Shown here: positions 53,346-62,709 of the stretch, piece after piece
Position numbering within the stretch: the first letter of the stretch is position 1
Layout of the letters: every line of letters starts with the position of its first letter
NCBI RefSeq assembly: GCF_902459705.1
Contig: NZ_CABPRU010000011.1
Span: 124,001 to 188,000 of the forward strand
Direction: 5' to 3'
DNA length: 64,000 nt
Source of the DNA: Pandoraea terrigena
GTDB taxonomy: Bacteria > Pseudomonadota > Gammaproteobacteria > Burkholderiales > Burkholderiaceae
Notes under the pieces: model-generated
Told to the model about the DNA's origin: nothing
The model's input: only the letters and a program-made list of their open reading frames with translations
Database searches by the model: none
Program-made: the position numbers and the translations under genes

Positions 53346-54536
53346 ATGTCCAAGAATCCGCTTATGGCGAAAATGCGCTCGTCCTTGCAAAGGGAGGAGC
53401 AGCCGACTCAGCCTGGGTCTGTAAGCGCTGTAGAGGCGCCGCTCGCGATGCGTAATCGATTCCGTCTTGCGGAACAGCTCGAAGCGCAGCCGGCGATTCA
53501 CGGCCCGGCGGTCGCGGCACCCGCTGCGCTCACTCCGACGCATCTCCCTGATGATACCGAGTGGAGCGCGGAGTACCGTAAATGGTGCCTTGAGAACAAC
53601 TATCAACCTGGCGCAACGATCGAGGTGAGTCTGAGTCAGGTCAAGGAGTCGGTGTTCAATCCGCGGCACTTTTATTTGGCTCGTCGCCTTGAAGATCTCG
53701 TGGCGAGCATTGCGGAAGCAGGGCAGCAGCAACCGATTCACGTGGTGCCCGACTACGATCGCCCCGGCGAGTTCGTCGTTCATGACGGCGGTCGTCGTGT
53801 GCGAGCGATGCGATCTCTCAAGCACGCCAAGGCTCGCGCGCTGGTTGTCGATGTGCCGATCGGCATCCAGAGCTACAAGCTTGGTTACGAGCTCAACACG
53901 CGCCGCGAAAATCAGACGCCATTCGACAATGCGGTGAAGTGGACCTATCTGCTTGAGAACAAACACTTCGCAAGCCAGAAGGAGCTTGCCGAGACGCTCG
54001 GTCAAGACGAATCCATCGTGTCTCAGACCCTGACGATCGGCAAGATTCCCGAGGAAGTCATGCTCGAGATGATGTCCAATCAAGAGAGATTTCCCGTTCG
54101 CGTGGCCTATGAGGTCAGCAAGTTTCACCAGGATAATGGGGGGGATCTTGAGAAGACCCTTGACCTGGTTGAGCGAATCATCCGTCTTGATATGAAGCAG
54201 CGTCAGGTCATCGAATTCAGGTCTCGGTACAAAGCCATGCGCAGCGACGCAGCCCCAGTTGCTCCTCGCACGCCTCGTCAGCGATCCGCTACGCCATCTC
54301 CGACTGCTTTGATGTCTTCAGCCACTCAGCAATATGCGCCGCAAGCCCGTGGGCCGGTCGGGGCAGAGGGTGAGGGGCCTGCGACCGAGGAATATTTGTC
54401 GGCTGATGGAAGTATTCGCGCAGTGCTGGTGGAACGGGATGGCGGCATTGCCCTCGATATCCAGGGCGGAGGCCGCGAGGATCTATCGGCGATCATCCAG
54501 TCGCTTCGGGACCTCCTGACGAGCGCCGTTCGTTGA
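53346..54536 (+). CDS. parB: ParB partition protein
   Basis: A 396 aa CTP-dependent clamp protein family member. The N-terminal region (about 85-185) includes FNPRHFYLARRLEDLVASIA and the box VHDGGRRVRAM (typically GERRxRA; here GGRRVRA). The HTH domain is about 205-250 (FASQKELAETLGQDESIVSQ). C-terminal dimerisation follows. It should bind the palindromes upstream of parA. The next ORF overlaps the stop region. Confidence 0.92.
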   Translation: MSKNPLMAKMRSSLQREEQPTQPGSVSAVEAPLAMRNRFRLAEQLEAQPAIHGPAVAAPAALTPTHLPDDTEWSAEYRKWCLENNYQPGATIEVSLSQVKESVFNPRHFYLARRLEDLVASIAEAGQQQPIHVVPDYDRPGEFVVHDGGRRVRAMRSLKHAKARALVVDVPIGIQSYKLGYELNTRRENQTPFDNAVKWTYLLENKHFASQKELAETLGQDESIVSQTLTIGKIPEEVMLEMMSNQERFPVRVAYEVSKFHQDNGGDLEKTLDLVERIIRLDMKQRQVIEFRSRYKAMRSDAAPVAPRTPRQRSATPSPTALMSSATQQYAPQARGPVGAEGEGPATEEYLSADGSIRAVLVERDGGIALDIQGGGREDLSAIIQSLRDLLTSAVR

Positions 54537-54586
54537 CGAGGAGCAGTTTCTGCACCGCTGGGCCGCGAATACCGCGCGAGACTTAT

Positions 54587-55732
54587 ATGGCACATCTGGT
54601 TCTTCAAAAACAGTCCGATAACAGCGCGGCGAGTGGCCGTATTTTCAGCGTTTGTCTTGCCGTTGCGGCGACGTTGACCTCCTTGTTCATCACGGTCATT
54701 GCCAGTGAAGAACGTGGTGCTACGTGGGCTGAGAAGGCAGTTTGGGTTGCAACAGGCGTTGTTATCCTGCTTGCAGCGCATCTGCTGCCAGCGCTGACGA
54801 AAGGTGCGCGTATGTCCGTCAAGGGTATGGCGCTGCCAATCTGGATCGCCGCGCTTCTTGCCACTGGCTATACCCACGCGACGTTCTTTCTGAATGCGCA
54901 GGGCAGGGTAGGGGAGCAACGCGCTTCGGATGTCGGTGCGACGATGTCCGTACCCGCTCTCCCGAGCGTGCATAGCCTGCGCAGTCGGACGAAAATTGCT
55001 GCTGATGTGGCCACGACGCTGCGAAATTTGGCGCTTCTCGATATCGGTCGGTGCGGTGCCAATTGCGGGGCAGTGAATGCACGGCGCAAGGCATTGTCGG
55101 CCCGCCTAGAGGCTCTTCGAATTGAGGATGCCGAAGCGGTTCGAGCTGAGAAGGCCGCCGACGCTCGTATGGCCGCCGTCGACCGTAGCCAAAAGGCTCA
55201 GGATAATGCTCGCGTGGATCCTTTTGTGGCCAATCTGGCGGCAGTTCTGCGTCTTCGGACTGACCTGATCAGCCTGATCATGGCTATCGTGCTGGGATGG
55301 CTTGTCGATGCTGTGGCTGTGGTTTCATGGGCATCGGTCGCGCGATCGCGCCCGGGAGCAGTTGTGCCGGAGATCGCCCCACAGGCGCCTGTCGCAGCGC
55401 CGGTTTTGCGGACGTGTGATGTGTCGGGAGCCGCTGCCGTCGTGGGGCAGGCCGCCGCGAACGAGCCTCTTTTGCACGAAGAATTCGTTGCTCCGTCCAT
55501 TGGGGAATGTGAGTTCCCTGTTGAACCTGCCGTCGCCGCAGCTACGGCGCAGGAGGAGGAGCTTGCGAGCCTTGCCGATCTCGCGGTCGCTATCCGCGCG
55601 GGTAGGGTAAAGAGTACGCTGTCCTCGATTCGCGCTCACCTCGGCTGCACGGACGGCGCGGCGATGGCTCTTCGTCGTCGCTTAGCCGAGGAGCATCCGG
55701 ATCTGTTCCGGCCCGTGTCCCGCCTTTGCTGA
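54587..55732 (+). CDS. membrane protein with winged-helix-like C-terminus
   Basis: A 381 aa protein. Membrane segments near residues 20-40, 50-68, 82-98 and 230-250, a helical, Ala-rich loop (about 125-215, with CGANCGAVNARRK) and a soluble C-terminus with LADLAVAIRAGRVKSTLSSI and RAHLGCTDGAAMALRRRLAE, which looks like a DNA-binding unit. It lies directly after parB on the same strand, 50 bp away. The function is unknown; a role in partition is a guess from location. Confidence 0.65.
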   Translation: MAHLVLQKQSDNSAASGRIFSVCLAVAATLTSLFITVIASEERGATWAEKAVWVATGVVILLAAHLLPALTKGARMSVKGMALPIWIAALLATGYTHATFFLNAQGRVGEQRASDVGATMSVPALPSVHSLRSRTKIAADVATTLRNLALLDIGRCGANCGAVNARRKALSARLEALRIEDAEAVRAEKAADARMAAVDRSQKAQDNARVDPFVANLAAVLRLRTDLISLIMAIVLGWLVDAVAVVSWASVARSRPGAVVPEIAPQAPVAAPVLRTCDVSGAAAVVGQAAANEPLLHEEFVAPSIGECEFPVEPAVAAATAQEEELASLADLAVAIRAGRVKSTLSSIRAHLGCTDGAAMALRRRLAEEHPDLFRPVSRLC

Positions 55733-55771
55733 TCAGTTCTGGTTAATATACCGACCGCCGCTTAATAACTT

Positions 55772-55800
55772 CTATCACGCGCTCGACGAGCGCGTGATAG
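55772..55800. repeat. perfect 13 bp hairpin
   Basis: CTATCACGCGCTC, loop GAC, GAGCGCGTGATAG. It lies 40 bp after the 54587 gene. It could be a terminator lacking a clear T tract or a structured element. Confidence 0.7.
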
Positions 55801-56059
55801 TCGTCAATGAGGGCTCGGCGAGGGTAAATCGAACGCTTAGTGCAAATTGCAGAAAGATTCGCGATCGGTTCCTCCTACGACATGGGTTTAGACGAAAACT
55901 CAGGCATTTTTGAGCCCGATGCTTGATCGGTGTAGCGTATTAGCGGCCGTTGCCAAGACGTGTCGACAGGGGAGGGCGCTGAACGTTGATGCTGAAACGC
56001 GCTGTTCAATATGCGTAGTGTGTAGCCTTATTTCGCCTCTTCCCAGGGGTGAAACTTTC
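55801..56059. other. intergenic stretch
   Basis: No supported gene; the region presumably holds the promoter of the next operon. Confidence 0.35.
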
Positions 56060-56383
56060 GTGCCCATTGTCGTATACGAGGGCATGGACCTTGAAAATTC
56101 CCCCCTGCCTAATCCGTTGACTGACCAGCGTCTCGCCGGCACCCGTCGCGTGCTGTTGAACGCAGCACTATATCTAGGTGTTCCGGTGCCGCAGGCTGCG
56201 GCCGCTCCATCCCCCATGACCCGCGGACCCGTGGCCCGTGTTCCAGTTCGTGCGGTCATTCCTTCCATTGCTCATCTGGTCGCGCAAAGGGAGGGGCGGG
56301 TTGTCGGAACGCGTGATGTTCCGGAGGGCGTTGACGGCTGGCCAGATTACCCGCATTCCCCTACCGCACAGTGTTGCGCTTGA
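56060..56383 (+). CDS. hypothetical protein, 107 aa
   Basis: A Pro/Ala/Val-rich protein that starts MPIVVYEGMDLENSPLPNPL (GTG 56060 after AGGGGTG). A helix RRVLLNAALYLGVPVP is the only regular element I can see. Its stop lies 2 bp before the ATG of the acyltransferase, suggesting one operon. No family recognised. Confidence 0.5.
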   Translation: MPIVVYEGMDLENSPLPNPLTDQRLAGTRRVLLNAALYLGVPVPQAAAAPSPMTRGPVARVPVRAVIPSIAHLVAQREGRVVGTRDVPEGVDGWPDYPHSPTAQCCA

Positions 56384-56385
56384 GT

Positions 56386-56949
56386 ATGCGCGCTACGCAC
56401 GGCCCCATGCACGCTCCCTTTCTCAAATCGGGCTTGCGTTACGTGTTGCGTCCTGTTCTGTTGCGTATGTTCCGCGTACGCGTGACATACAATGCCTCGA
56501 CGACGGCTCTCCTGAGGTCAGGAGAGCCATGCATTCTCGCGTGCAATCACGTTTCGCTGCTGGACGGGATCATCGTTGCGCTGGCATCTCCGGTGCCGCT
56601 CGCGTTCGCGGTCGACACGGAATACTCGCGCGGGGCAGGGGCCACGACTCGCTTCCTCCAGCTCCTGGCGTGGCTCGGCTTTGGAAAGATCATTCCGACT
56701 GACGCGACAGCTCCGTTCGGAGTACGGACCCTGCTGACCGAATTGACCCGCGGTGGTCGCGTGATGGTGTTCCCCGAGGGGCGCATTTCAGAAACTGGGG
56801 AGAGGGGACTCGACCAGCCAGGTGTGAAGTGGCTTGCTGATCGCTCAGGAGTTGCAGTGGCGGAACTCCAGATTCGAGGAGCTGAGCAAAGTCGATTATT
56901 TGCTAAGAACGGTTCGGCCATGTGGCCGCGAATCAGAATTTCCTTTTAA
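56386..56949 (+). CDS. PlsC/Aas-type acyltransferase, probably frameshifted
   Basis: A 187 aa 1-acylglycerol-phosphate-type acyltransferase. NHVSLLDG (H-x4-D, catalytic) and VFPEGRIS (substrate pocket) are intact; the order follows the N-terminal half of Aas. The frame stops early at RIRISF. The next 140 bases in another frame read FKSELGFIRIHGRAQIR...RRKCG, ending in ATGA coupled to the next gene. That suggests a frameshift near 56940 in a gene that once ran to 57088. A lipid-modifying gene is odd cargo for a plasmid backbone. Confidence 0.72.
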   Translation: MRATHGPMHAPFLKSGLRYVLRPVLLRMFRVRVTYNASTTALLRSGEPCILACNHVSLLDGIIVALASPVPLAFAVDTEYSRGAGATTRFLQLLAWLGFGKIIPTDATAPFGVRTLLTELTRGGRVMVFPEGRISETGERGLDQPGVKWLADRSGVAVAELQIRGAEQSRLFAKNGSAMWPRIRISF

Positions 56950-57084
56950 GTCTGAGCTCGGCTTTATTCGTATCCACGGCAGGGCACAAATTCGTTACGT
57001 CGAGAGGAAGGCAGGGGAATTTCGGCGGGCGGGACTTCGGGCCATTATTGCGGATATCCGCGCGAAGTCTCGGAGAAAGTGCGG

Positions 57085-57627
57085 ATGAACACAGAGATCA
57101 GCGAACTGGATTGTCCGCCGTTCATCCCGGCGGCATTTCGGCGTTACCGTCTTCAATGCATGCCTGATGGCTGCTACGCCTTGTTTAAGCGCAACGGTGA
57201 CACTGCTTGGAGAGGTGGCCAGCGGGCTGACCTCCAAGGCCGTTTAAGTGGCAAGACGACGTTGCGACAGGCTATTAAACGCGATGGATTCACGTGGCCT
57301 GAGTGTGAAATCGGTATAGGAGAAATGATCTTGAACCACACGATGGAGATTGAGCGCGGCATACAGCTGTTAGCACTATGCCAAGCGCTAAAAATTGAGA
57401 AGGACGGCGTGGATCGGCCCGCACCGCAGACGATCGATCAGTTCGCGAGAGACATCAACGCTGCGAGCAAGAATATGTCTGCTCTGTACAAGTTGATTCC
57501 GCAAATGCACCGTTTGGCAGAACTCGGGCGGAGGCTCGAAGCTGATGGCAAACTGAAGGTCGACTACGGCGATGACTACTCCACCGCTGCCCTCGATTTT
57601 GTGATGGCCGAACACGGCCTTCGTTGA
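57085..57627 (+). CDS. hypothetical protein, 180 aa
   Basis: Unrecognised protein beginning MNTEISELDCPPFIPAAFRR. A short ordered N-terminus of about 70 residues is followed by long helices (about 90-165). ATG 57085 overlaps the TGA of the upstream frame, the sign of translational coupling. Function unknown. Confidence 0.6.
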   Translation: MNTEISELDCPPFIPAAFRRYRLQCMPDGCYALFKRNGDTAWRGGQRADLQGRLSGKTTLRQAIKRDGFTWPECEIGIGEMILNHTMEIERGIQLLALCQALKIEKDGVDRPAPQTIDQFARDINAASKNMSALYKLIPQMHRLAELGRRLEADGKLKVDYGDDYSTAALDFVMAEHGLR

Positions 57628-57824
57628 TCGGAAAAACGATAACGACGACCGAAGAGCAGGCAATCCGTGACCGTCAGGTCAATGATTGGACCAAGGAGCT
57701 GAAGCGTCTTGCTGGCCAAGTTGCTGCGGCGAAGGGCATACCAAGCGCGATTTTGATGATCACGCCCAGGAATGAAGGTTACGAGGACGTCGTGCCCGAA
57801 CTGATTGCCGAGGATGCGCTCTAG
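57624..57824 (+). CDS. small hypothetical protein, 66 aa
   Basis: A short protein whose TTG start overlaps the stop of the preceding gene. Helical with a basic N-terminus (IRDRQVNDWTKELKRLAGQV), then a beta strand and an acidic tail. It is a plausible coupled gene, weakly supported. Confidence 0.4.
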   Translation: MIGKTITTTEEQAIRDRQVNDWTKELKRLAGQVAAAKGIPSAILMITPRNEGYEDVVPELIAEDAL

Positions 57825-57898
57825 GTCCATCGCGACGATTGGCCGGAAGGCTTCGACGTCGAGAATCACAACCGCACGACGTAGACACGGAAAATGGG

Positions 57899-58108
57899 AT
57901 GCTAAAACGACTGTGGTGCCGGATTTTCGGTCACGCGAAGCCGATCACGTACAAGGCGCGTCCTGGCGTCTTTTATATCGGCCATGATGGGACTGGCTGG
58001 GCCGAAGACATTCGATGGGACTGCCCGCGGTGCGGGGGCCAAGCGAGTGCTATTTCGTTGCTCAGTACACGCCGCCGGCGCGTTCCTGCGGCAAGTCGAA
58101 TTGAATAG
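57899..58108 (+). CDS. small zinc-binding-like protein, 69 aa
   Basis: Starts MLKRLWCRIFGHAKPITYKA and later has WDCPRCGG, the CxxxxGH...CPxCG layout of small phage/plasmid zinc-ribbon proteins. The role is unknown. ATG 57899 with GGAAA upstream. Confidence 0.5.
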   Translation: MLKRLWCRIFGHAKPITYKARPGVFYIGHDGTGWAEDIRWDCPRCGGQASAISLLSTRRRRVPAASRIE

Positions 58109-58255
58109 AAGTAGCCATCGGAAAAATGGCTCGCTTGCATCAGACAGTAAGCCGGATAAATTCCTTATGAGTGCGCCACGCGAATCGCGCAGTGCGCTTG
58201 CTCAAAACTAATCCACCAACGCATACTGCGCGTCTTAGCTTTAACGAGGAGTCTC

Positions 58256-58654
58256 ATGTTTAAGTATCTGGGTGCAGTTGTTATGGCTCTCATGCTCTCG
58301 GCCTGTGGCGACCATGCAGGCTCGCGCGATTCGCTTGCCGGTACGTGGGGCGTCAAGGATGGCGATACCGTCAAGCCGCTTCTGAAGGTGGAGAAGAGCG
58401 GTGACCGGTACACCGTCTCCGACTATAAGAACGGCAACTGGGAACCGGTGCAGGAGCAGATCAAACCGATGACGCCGGGCGATTTGGCGAAGATCACCGG
58501 CAACAAAGAGGCGGATAGTGTAGTTGGCATTCAGACCAACGCGTTTGCGTTCTTTCACACGCCGGTCGGCTGGTCGGTGCCCGGGTTCACGACGCAGACG
58601 GGCTACGTTATCTTCGTCCCGATCAGGCTCGTCGACCTTCAGCGTATCTCGTAA
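58256..58654 (+). CDS. lipoprotein, 132 aa
   Basis: A secreted lipoprotein: short signal peptide with lipobox LSAC (Cys17), then a small beta-rich domain (TWGVKDGDTVKPLLKVEKSG then RYTVSDYKNG). No Asp at +2 except in CGD, whose Asp suggests inner-membrane retention. Inner-membrane lipoproteins on plasmids sometimes act in entry exclusion, but no homology is seen. Good ribosome site GAGGAGT. Confidence 0.7.
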   Translation: MFKYLGAVVMALMLSACGDHAGSRDSLAGTWGVKDGDTVKPLLKVEKSGDRYTVSDYKNGNWEPVQEQIKPMTPGDLAKITGNKEADSVVGIQTNAFAFFHTPVGWSVPGFTTQTGYVIFVPIRLVDLQRIS

Positions 58655-58908
58655 TCGGTCTCATGGCGTCACCTCGATGATTTGTAACGCCATATTTTCC
58701 GACTTGAGTTCGTCCGAGTCAAAACAACAATACGCCATCGCCACTCGGGCGAACTCACTGCAAGCATGCTGTAATCTCAGCGTTCGAGGGGAGGGGGCAT
58801 TACCTCTCCTCCACGTCCCTCCTGTCAAGGCACTCCACAGTCAGATCGCAGATAGCTGCGCCTAGTTCTAGATCAAAAATTCAATCTCGACGCGGGGCGG
58901 CCGACCGC

Positions 58909-60216
58909 TCATTCCCAGTTCATTCGATGGCTCTGGGTCGTTTCATCGTGGCGGCGATCGTCCTCTTCGTGTGCGTATTGGCTCGTCGTGTTGATTGAAT
59001 CGTGGCCGAGGTTATCGCGCACCGCGCGCAGATCTATCTTGCTGTCCAGCATGTGCGATGCGGCGGTGTGTCGAAGCCAGTGCGCGGACGCGTCGCGTAT
59101 GTGAGCTGCGTGCTCGGCATATTCGCCGCCCTTAGCTTCCGTCCAATCGGCTGTATGCTTGAAGACTTCCTTGATAGCATTGTGCACAGTCTTCCGATTG
59201 ACGCCTTCGCCTGGAGCATTGCCGGAACGACGACGAAACGGCAGGAGAAGGGGGGGAGGGGCCGTATCGTTCGGCGCCGGTAGCGGATCGAGGCCATGAG
59301 CCTGCCGATAGCGCATCAATTCGGCAAGTAGTTCATCCGAGACGGGAATACGCCGGTACTTCTGGCCCTTACCGACAACCTCCAGCCACCAACGCGTTGT
59401 GCCGTCTGCGCCAAGTTGCCGCACGAAATTTCCCATCGTGCCCGCGGCGACTTCCGAAAGCCGGAGACCCATTAGGTAGAGGAGGGTGGTCAACCACCTC
59501 GCGCGAGCCTTGTCCCGCAACTGCTTTGGATCCTCCTCCGGCATGGCAGAGACGTAATCCTTAACGTGCTGCCACATGATGCCCGGGAGGTAGCGCGTGA
59601 CATGCTGCGCCGGCCGACGGCGCCGCTGTCGCAGCAGGCCAAGCGGATTGCCACGCAAGTACCCGGACTCCACGAGCCAACCAAACATGCTGTCCAGTAT
59701 CACGACGGCTTGCTTGATGCTTGCAGGTTCAAGCTTGCTTGCAAACGGCCGCCAGCGCGGATCGTCCGTCGAGTAGCGAGCGCCTTTCTCCGTGATCCAC
59801 GTCGAGCTCGGCTGAGGGTTCGCCAGAAATTGCCGATACCGCGCCAGGTCCTCGTGTGTCAGCGAAGAAACGGGTTTGAGTTCGGCAATCACTGTCCAGA
59901 TCGGGTTGGAGGGATCAGGCGCCGCAAGGAATGCCCGGAACAGGCGCAGATCTTCCTGAGCGATCGCGCTTGGCCCCTTGAGCGCGTCCGCGATCGCCCA
60001 GAGCAACAGACGATCGGATTCCTTCCGATAGTTCGCGTGCGTTGACGGGCTTTCGACATAGTTTGCCAGCCACAAAGATATGGCTTCCAGATCGGTCTCA
60101 GCGCGGATTTGCCGCAGCGCTTTGTCGCCGAGATTGGAGCCGAAGGGGCCAACTTGGTTCGCGCGCAGTTGGATCGCCGAGGCATATTTGGTGGGCAAGC
60201 CGAGTTCCGTAATCAT
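58909..60216 (-). CDS. tyrosine recombinase A (tandem pair)
   Basis: A 435 aa integrase. SAM-like N-terminus (THANYRKESDRLLLWAIADA) and catalytic motifs LMGLRLSEVAAG (Arg), GKGQKYRRIPV (Lys), HWLRHTAASHML (HxxR), LGHDSINTTSQY (His and nucleophile Tyr). All intact. It is closely related in motif wording to the recombinase 300 bp upstream on the same strand, so the pair may work together. Confidence 0.87.
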   Translation of the reverse strand: MITELGLPTKYASAIQLRANQVGPFGSNLGDKALRQIRAETDLEAISLWLANYVESPSTHANYRKESDRLLLWAIADALKGPSAIAQEDLRLFRAFLAAPDPSNPIWTVIAELKPVSSLTHEDLARYRQFLANPQPSSTWITEKGARYSTDDPRWRPFASKLEPASIKQAVVILDSMFGWLVESGYLRGNPLGLLRQRRRRPAQHVTRYLPGIMWQHVKDYVSAMPEEDPKQLRDKARARWLTTLLYLMGLRLSEVAAGTMGNFVRQLGADGTTRWWLEVVGKGQKYRRIPVSDELLAELMRYRQAHGLDPLPAPNDTAPPPLLLPFRRRSGNAPGEGVNRKTVHNAIKEVFKHTADWTEAKGGEYAEHAAHIRDASAHWLRHTAASHMLDSKIDLRAVRDNLGHDSINTTSQYAHEEDDRRHDETTQSHRMNWE

Positions 60217-60516
60217 CGACCATCCTGTTCAGTTCATGAGTGAGCGGACACAGCATCGCTCACTAGTAAGAAATAAAAGCTAACGAATTAAGACCCTTAG
60301 ATTCCAGCCAATTCGGCAAACACTTAAATTCCGTCCTCACAGCATGGCTCCATGTCCGTCAGGACAGAATTTAGGTACAAATCTGCGGGGTGTCATTGAT
60401 GCCCATTATAGGTGTAATGGGAATTAAACAATAGAATCTATTGATTTTTTTTGTTCATAGCGCAAAAAAACACGCGCGGAAAATCTCGGCACCGTTCACC
60501 CGGCCCTGCGGCACAC
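60217..60516. promoter_or_regulatory. AT-rich spacer between recombinases with inverted repeat
   Basis: A 300 bp AT-rich spacer. CCCATTA (60402-60408) and TAATGGG (60415-60421) form a perfect 7 bp inverted repeat around TAGGTG, followed by T-rich sequence. It could be a recombination core or operator. Confidence 0.5.
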
Positions 60517-62709
60517 TCACGCGAGGTCGTCCTCGCCAAAAGCTTGATCTTGGTTGCGGGCGCGCCGTGCGGCTTCCGAATGAAGATATTGGGATGTTGT
60601 AGAAATGTTGGCGTGCCCCATCAGGTCGCGTACGGTGTGCAGATCCGCGCCGCGCTCGAGCGTGTGCGATCCGAAGGTGTGACGCAGCCAGTGCGGGGTC
60701 GCCTCGCGCAGGCGTGCCGCATCCTGCGGCGAGACCGTGGCGATATAGTCGGCCGCGCCTTCGAAGCACGAGCACAGGATCTCGGCCACACGGTGGGCTT
60801 CGAGTCCCGGCGCTGGCTGATACCCACCCCCGCCCGGCGCGCCAGCCACCGCTGGCGCCAGCGCGGTGGCGCCGAGCTCGCCTTCGGAGACCGTTAGCCG
60901 CCCGACGATCGGTTCGTCCGGGTGCTGGTGTGCAAGCAGGCGGCCCAACCCCCGTGCCTCGAAATAGTCCTCCAGCAGTGGAACCGCAGCCGACGGTAGC
61001 TCGATCTGCCGCACCTTTGTGCCCTTCCCGAGTACGCGCAGCACCCATCGCTCGCCGAGTTCGCCCAGCCGCTCAAGCTTGAGATCGCCGGCGCGCGCCG
61101 CAGCGAGCTCCGATAGGCGTGTGCCGGTGACGTAGGCAAAGCGCACCAGAAAACGCTTGCGAACAGCGGCCGGGTCGTCGGGCGGCAACGTAGCCAGGTA
61201 GTCGCGCAGGATTTGCCACTGGCGCTTGGTGAGGCTGCGCCCGACGTCGATCTGCCCGGCTGCGCGGGTGTGCTTGGGCTTCTTGACCGCGTCGAACGGG
61301 TTGGATGCCAAGTACTTGACCGCGTTAAGCCAGCGGCAGAGTGATGAGAGCACCGTCATCGCGTGCCGTACGCTGGTCGTCGAGGCGGGGCCCGCAAACG
61401 GTCTCCAGTTTGGACTGTAACGCGGAGCGTTTCGACGTGGAGGCGCGACCCAGCGCGTGGCGGGTTGCGGGTTCGATAGGAATTCCCGGTACTCCGTCAC
61501 GTCTTCAACGCTCAGGTCAGAGAAGGCTCGTTTGCGCTCGAATAGCGCCCAGAGTAAGAACCGCTCGGCGTGCCCGCGGTAGGTCAGCCAAGTGTTGCCG
61601 CGCACGGGCTGCAGTGTCGAAAGCCACGCCTGAATGGCAGCGAGGTCATCGTTGGCGTCAAGCCGCGCTCCCGCCTCCCCTGCGTAGCGGTTGCTTCCTG
61701 CCCGGCCGGACAGCGCTGGCGGCAGGATCAGATATTCGAGGGGCACGATGTCCGTGCGTTGCGGTTGCAGCTGCCGCAGCATGGTCGGCGCGGCTGCCTT
61801 GCGCGGCGTGAGCGCGCGCGGGTCGATTACGCGCCCGAGCGTCTGGGCATTGTCGTCGAGCCATTTTTGGATGCGTTCGGCCGCGACCGGACCAAGCTTG
61901 TTCACTTTAGTGTGCCAGCGGCGCCCTCGCACCTCGATGAAATTGAGGAGGTCGGCCAGCGTCAGCAGCCCCGCGCGCTCGAGGCGGTCAGCCACGGCTG
62001 GGTGGAACCAGCCGGCGACGTGGTGATGCGCTTGCGGCTTGACGGCAAGGAGCTGTTGCAGGCGGAACAGCGCCCTCACCTGCTTTTGGCGCAGTCGTTC
62101 GTTGCGCGCTCGCTCGCGGTCGACTTGGCCGGCAGGAAATTCGGATTCAAACAGTGAGATGAGCTCGCGCTGACTATAGAACTGGTGCGGGTCACGCTCC
62201 TCGGCGAACTCCTCAAGCGTCGGGGTCGCGGCCGGCGCGGCGCCGCCCTCCCCGTCAACTGGCGCCGCGATACGTTCGGGAGGGATTGCGAGCAGACGCG
62301 CGGCGCTGTAGTCGCGCTCGCGGCGCGCGCCCGCCAGGATGCGCTCCTTGATCCAGAGCAGCGTCGTTTTGGCCATGCGCAAATCCAGACCAGTCTCGAG
62401 ATACTGATCAGCGAGTTTCTCCAGCGCCAGGCCCTCGAGATACCCGCGGAACAGTGCGAAATGATCCAACCCAAGGTATTCGCGCGTGGGCATGGCGCGG
62501 CGCGGCGGGCCTTTGCGGCCTGGTGGCGTGGCGGGGCCCGCCTGTAGTCGGGTGCCACCTTCCGTCGCGGCAGCCTCAGCGGACACTGATGCGGAGAGTA
62601 CTTCGGTGAAGGCGACGTCCAGGACGTCATCGGATGCGCCAACCGCGTGGCGCCGGCGTGCGGCCACTGGGTGCTCGGCGGCGGAAGGTGATCCAGGCGT
62701 CTGCGTCAT
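60517..62709 (-). CDS. large DUF3701-type tyrosine recombinase B
   Basis: A 730 aa recombinase. The N-terminal half has the DUF3701-like module (RAMPTREYLGLDHFALFRGY, KLADQYLETGLDLR); then a SAM-like domain (WLSTLQPVRGNTWLTYRGHA) and the catalytic domain with VTGTRLSELAAA, GKGTKVRQIELP, HWLRHTFGSHTL and MGHANISTTSQY. Such large integrases are typical of Burkholderia mobile elements. ATG 62709 is preferred; the frame runs on to 62847. Confidence 0.85.
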   Translation of the reverse strand: MTQTPGSPSAAEHPVAARRRHAVGASDDVLDVAFTEVLSASVSAEAAATEGGTRLQAGPATPPGRKGPPRRAMPTREYLGLDHFALFRGYLEGLALEKLADQYLETGLDLRMAKTTLLWIKERILAGARRERDYSAARLLAIPPERIAAPVDGEGGAAPAATPTLEEFAEERDPHQFYSQRELISLFESEFPAGQVDRERARNERLRQKQVRALFRLQQLLAVKPQAHHHVAGWFHPAVADRLERAGLLTLADLLNFIEVRGRRWHTKVNKLGPVAAERIQKWLDDNAQTLGRVIDPRALTPRKAAAPTMLRQLQPQRTDIVPLEYLILPPALSGRAGSNRYAGEAGARLDANDDLAAIQAWLSTLQPVRGNTWLTYRGHAERFLLWALFERKRAFSDLSVEDVTEYREFLSNPQPATRWVAPPRRNAPRYSPNWRPFAGPASTTSVRHAMTVLSSLCRWLNAVKYLASNPFDAVKKPKHTRAAGQIDVGRSLTKRQWQILRDYLATLPPDDPAAVRKRFLVRFAYVTGTRLSELAAARAGDLKLERLGELGERWVLRVLGKGTKVRQIELPSAAVPLLEDYFEARGLGRLLAHQHPDEPIVGRLTVSEGELGATALAPAVAGAPGGGGYQPAPGLEAHRVAEILCSCFEGAADYIATVSPQDAARLREATPHWLRHTFGSHTLERGADLHTVRDLMGHANISTTSQYLHSEAARRARNQDQAFGEDDLA

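Noticed and set aside
52941-54128. 395-codon minus-strand frame
   Set aside because: Antisense shadow of parA and parB.
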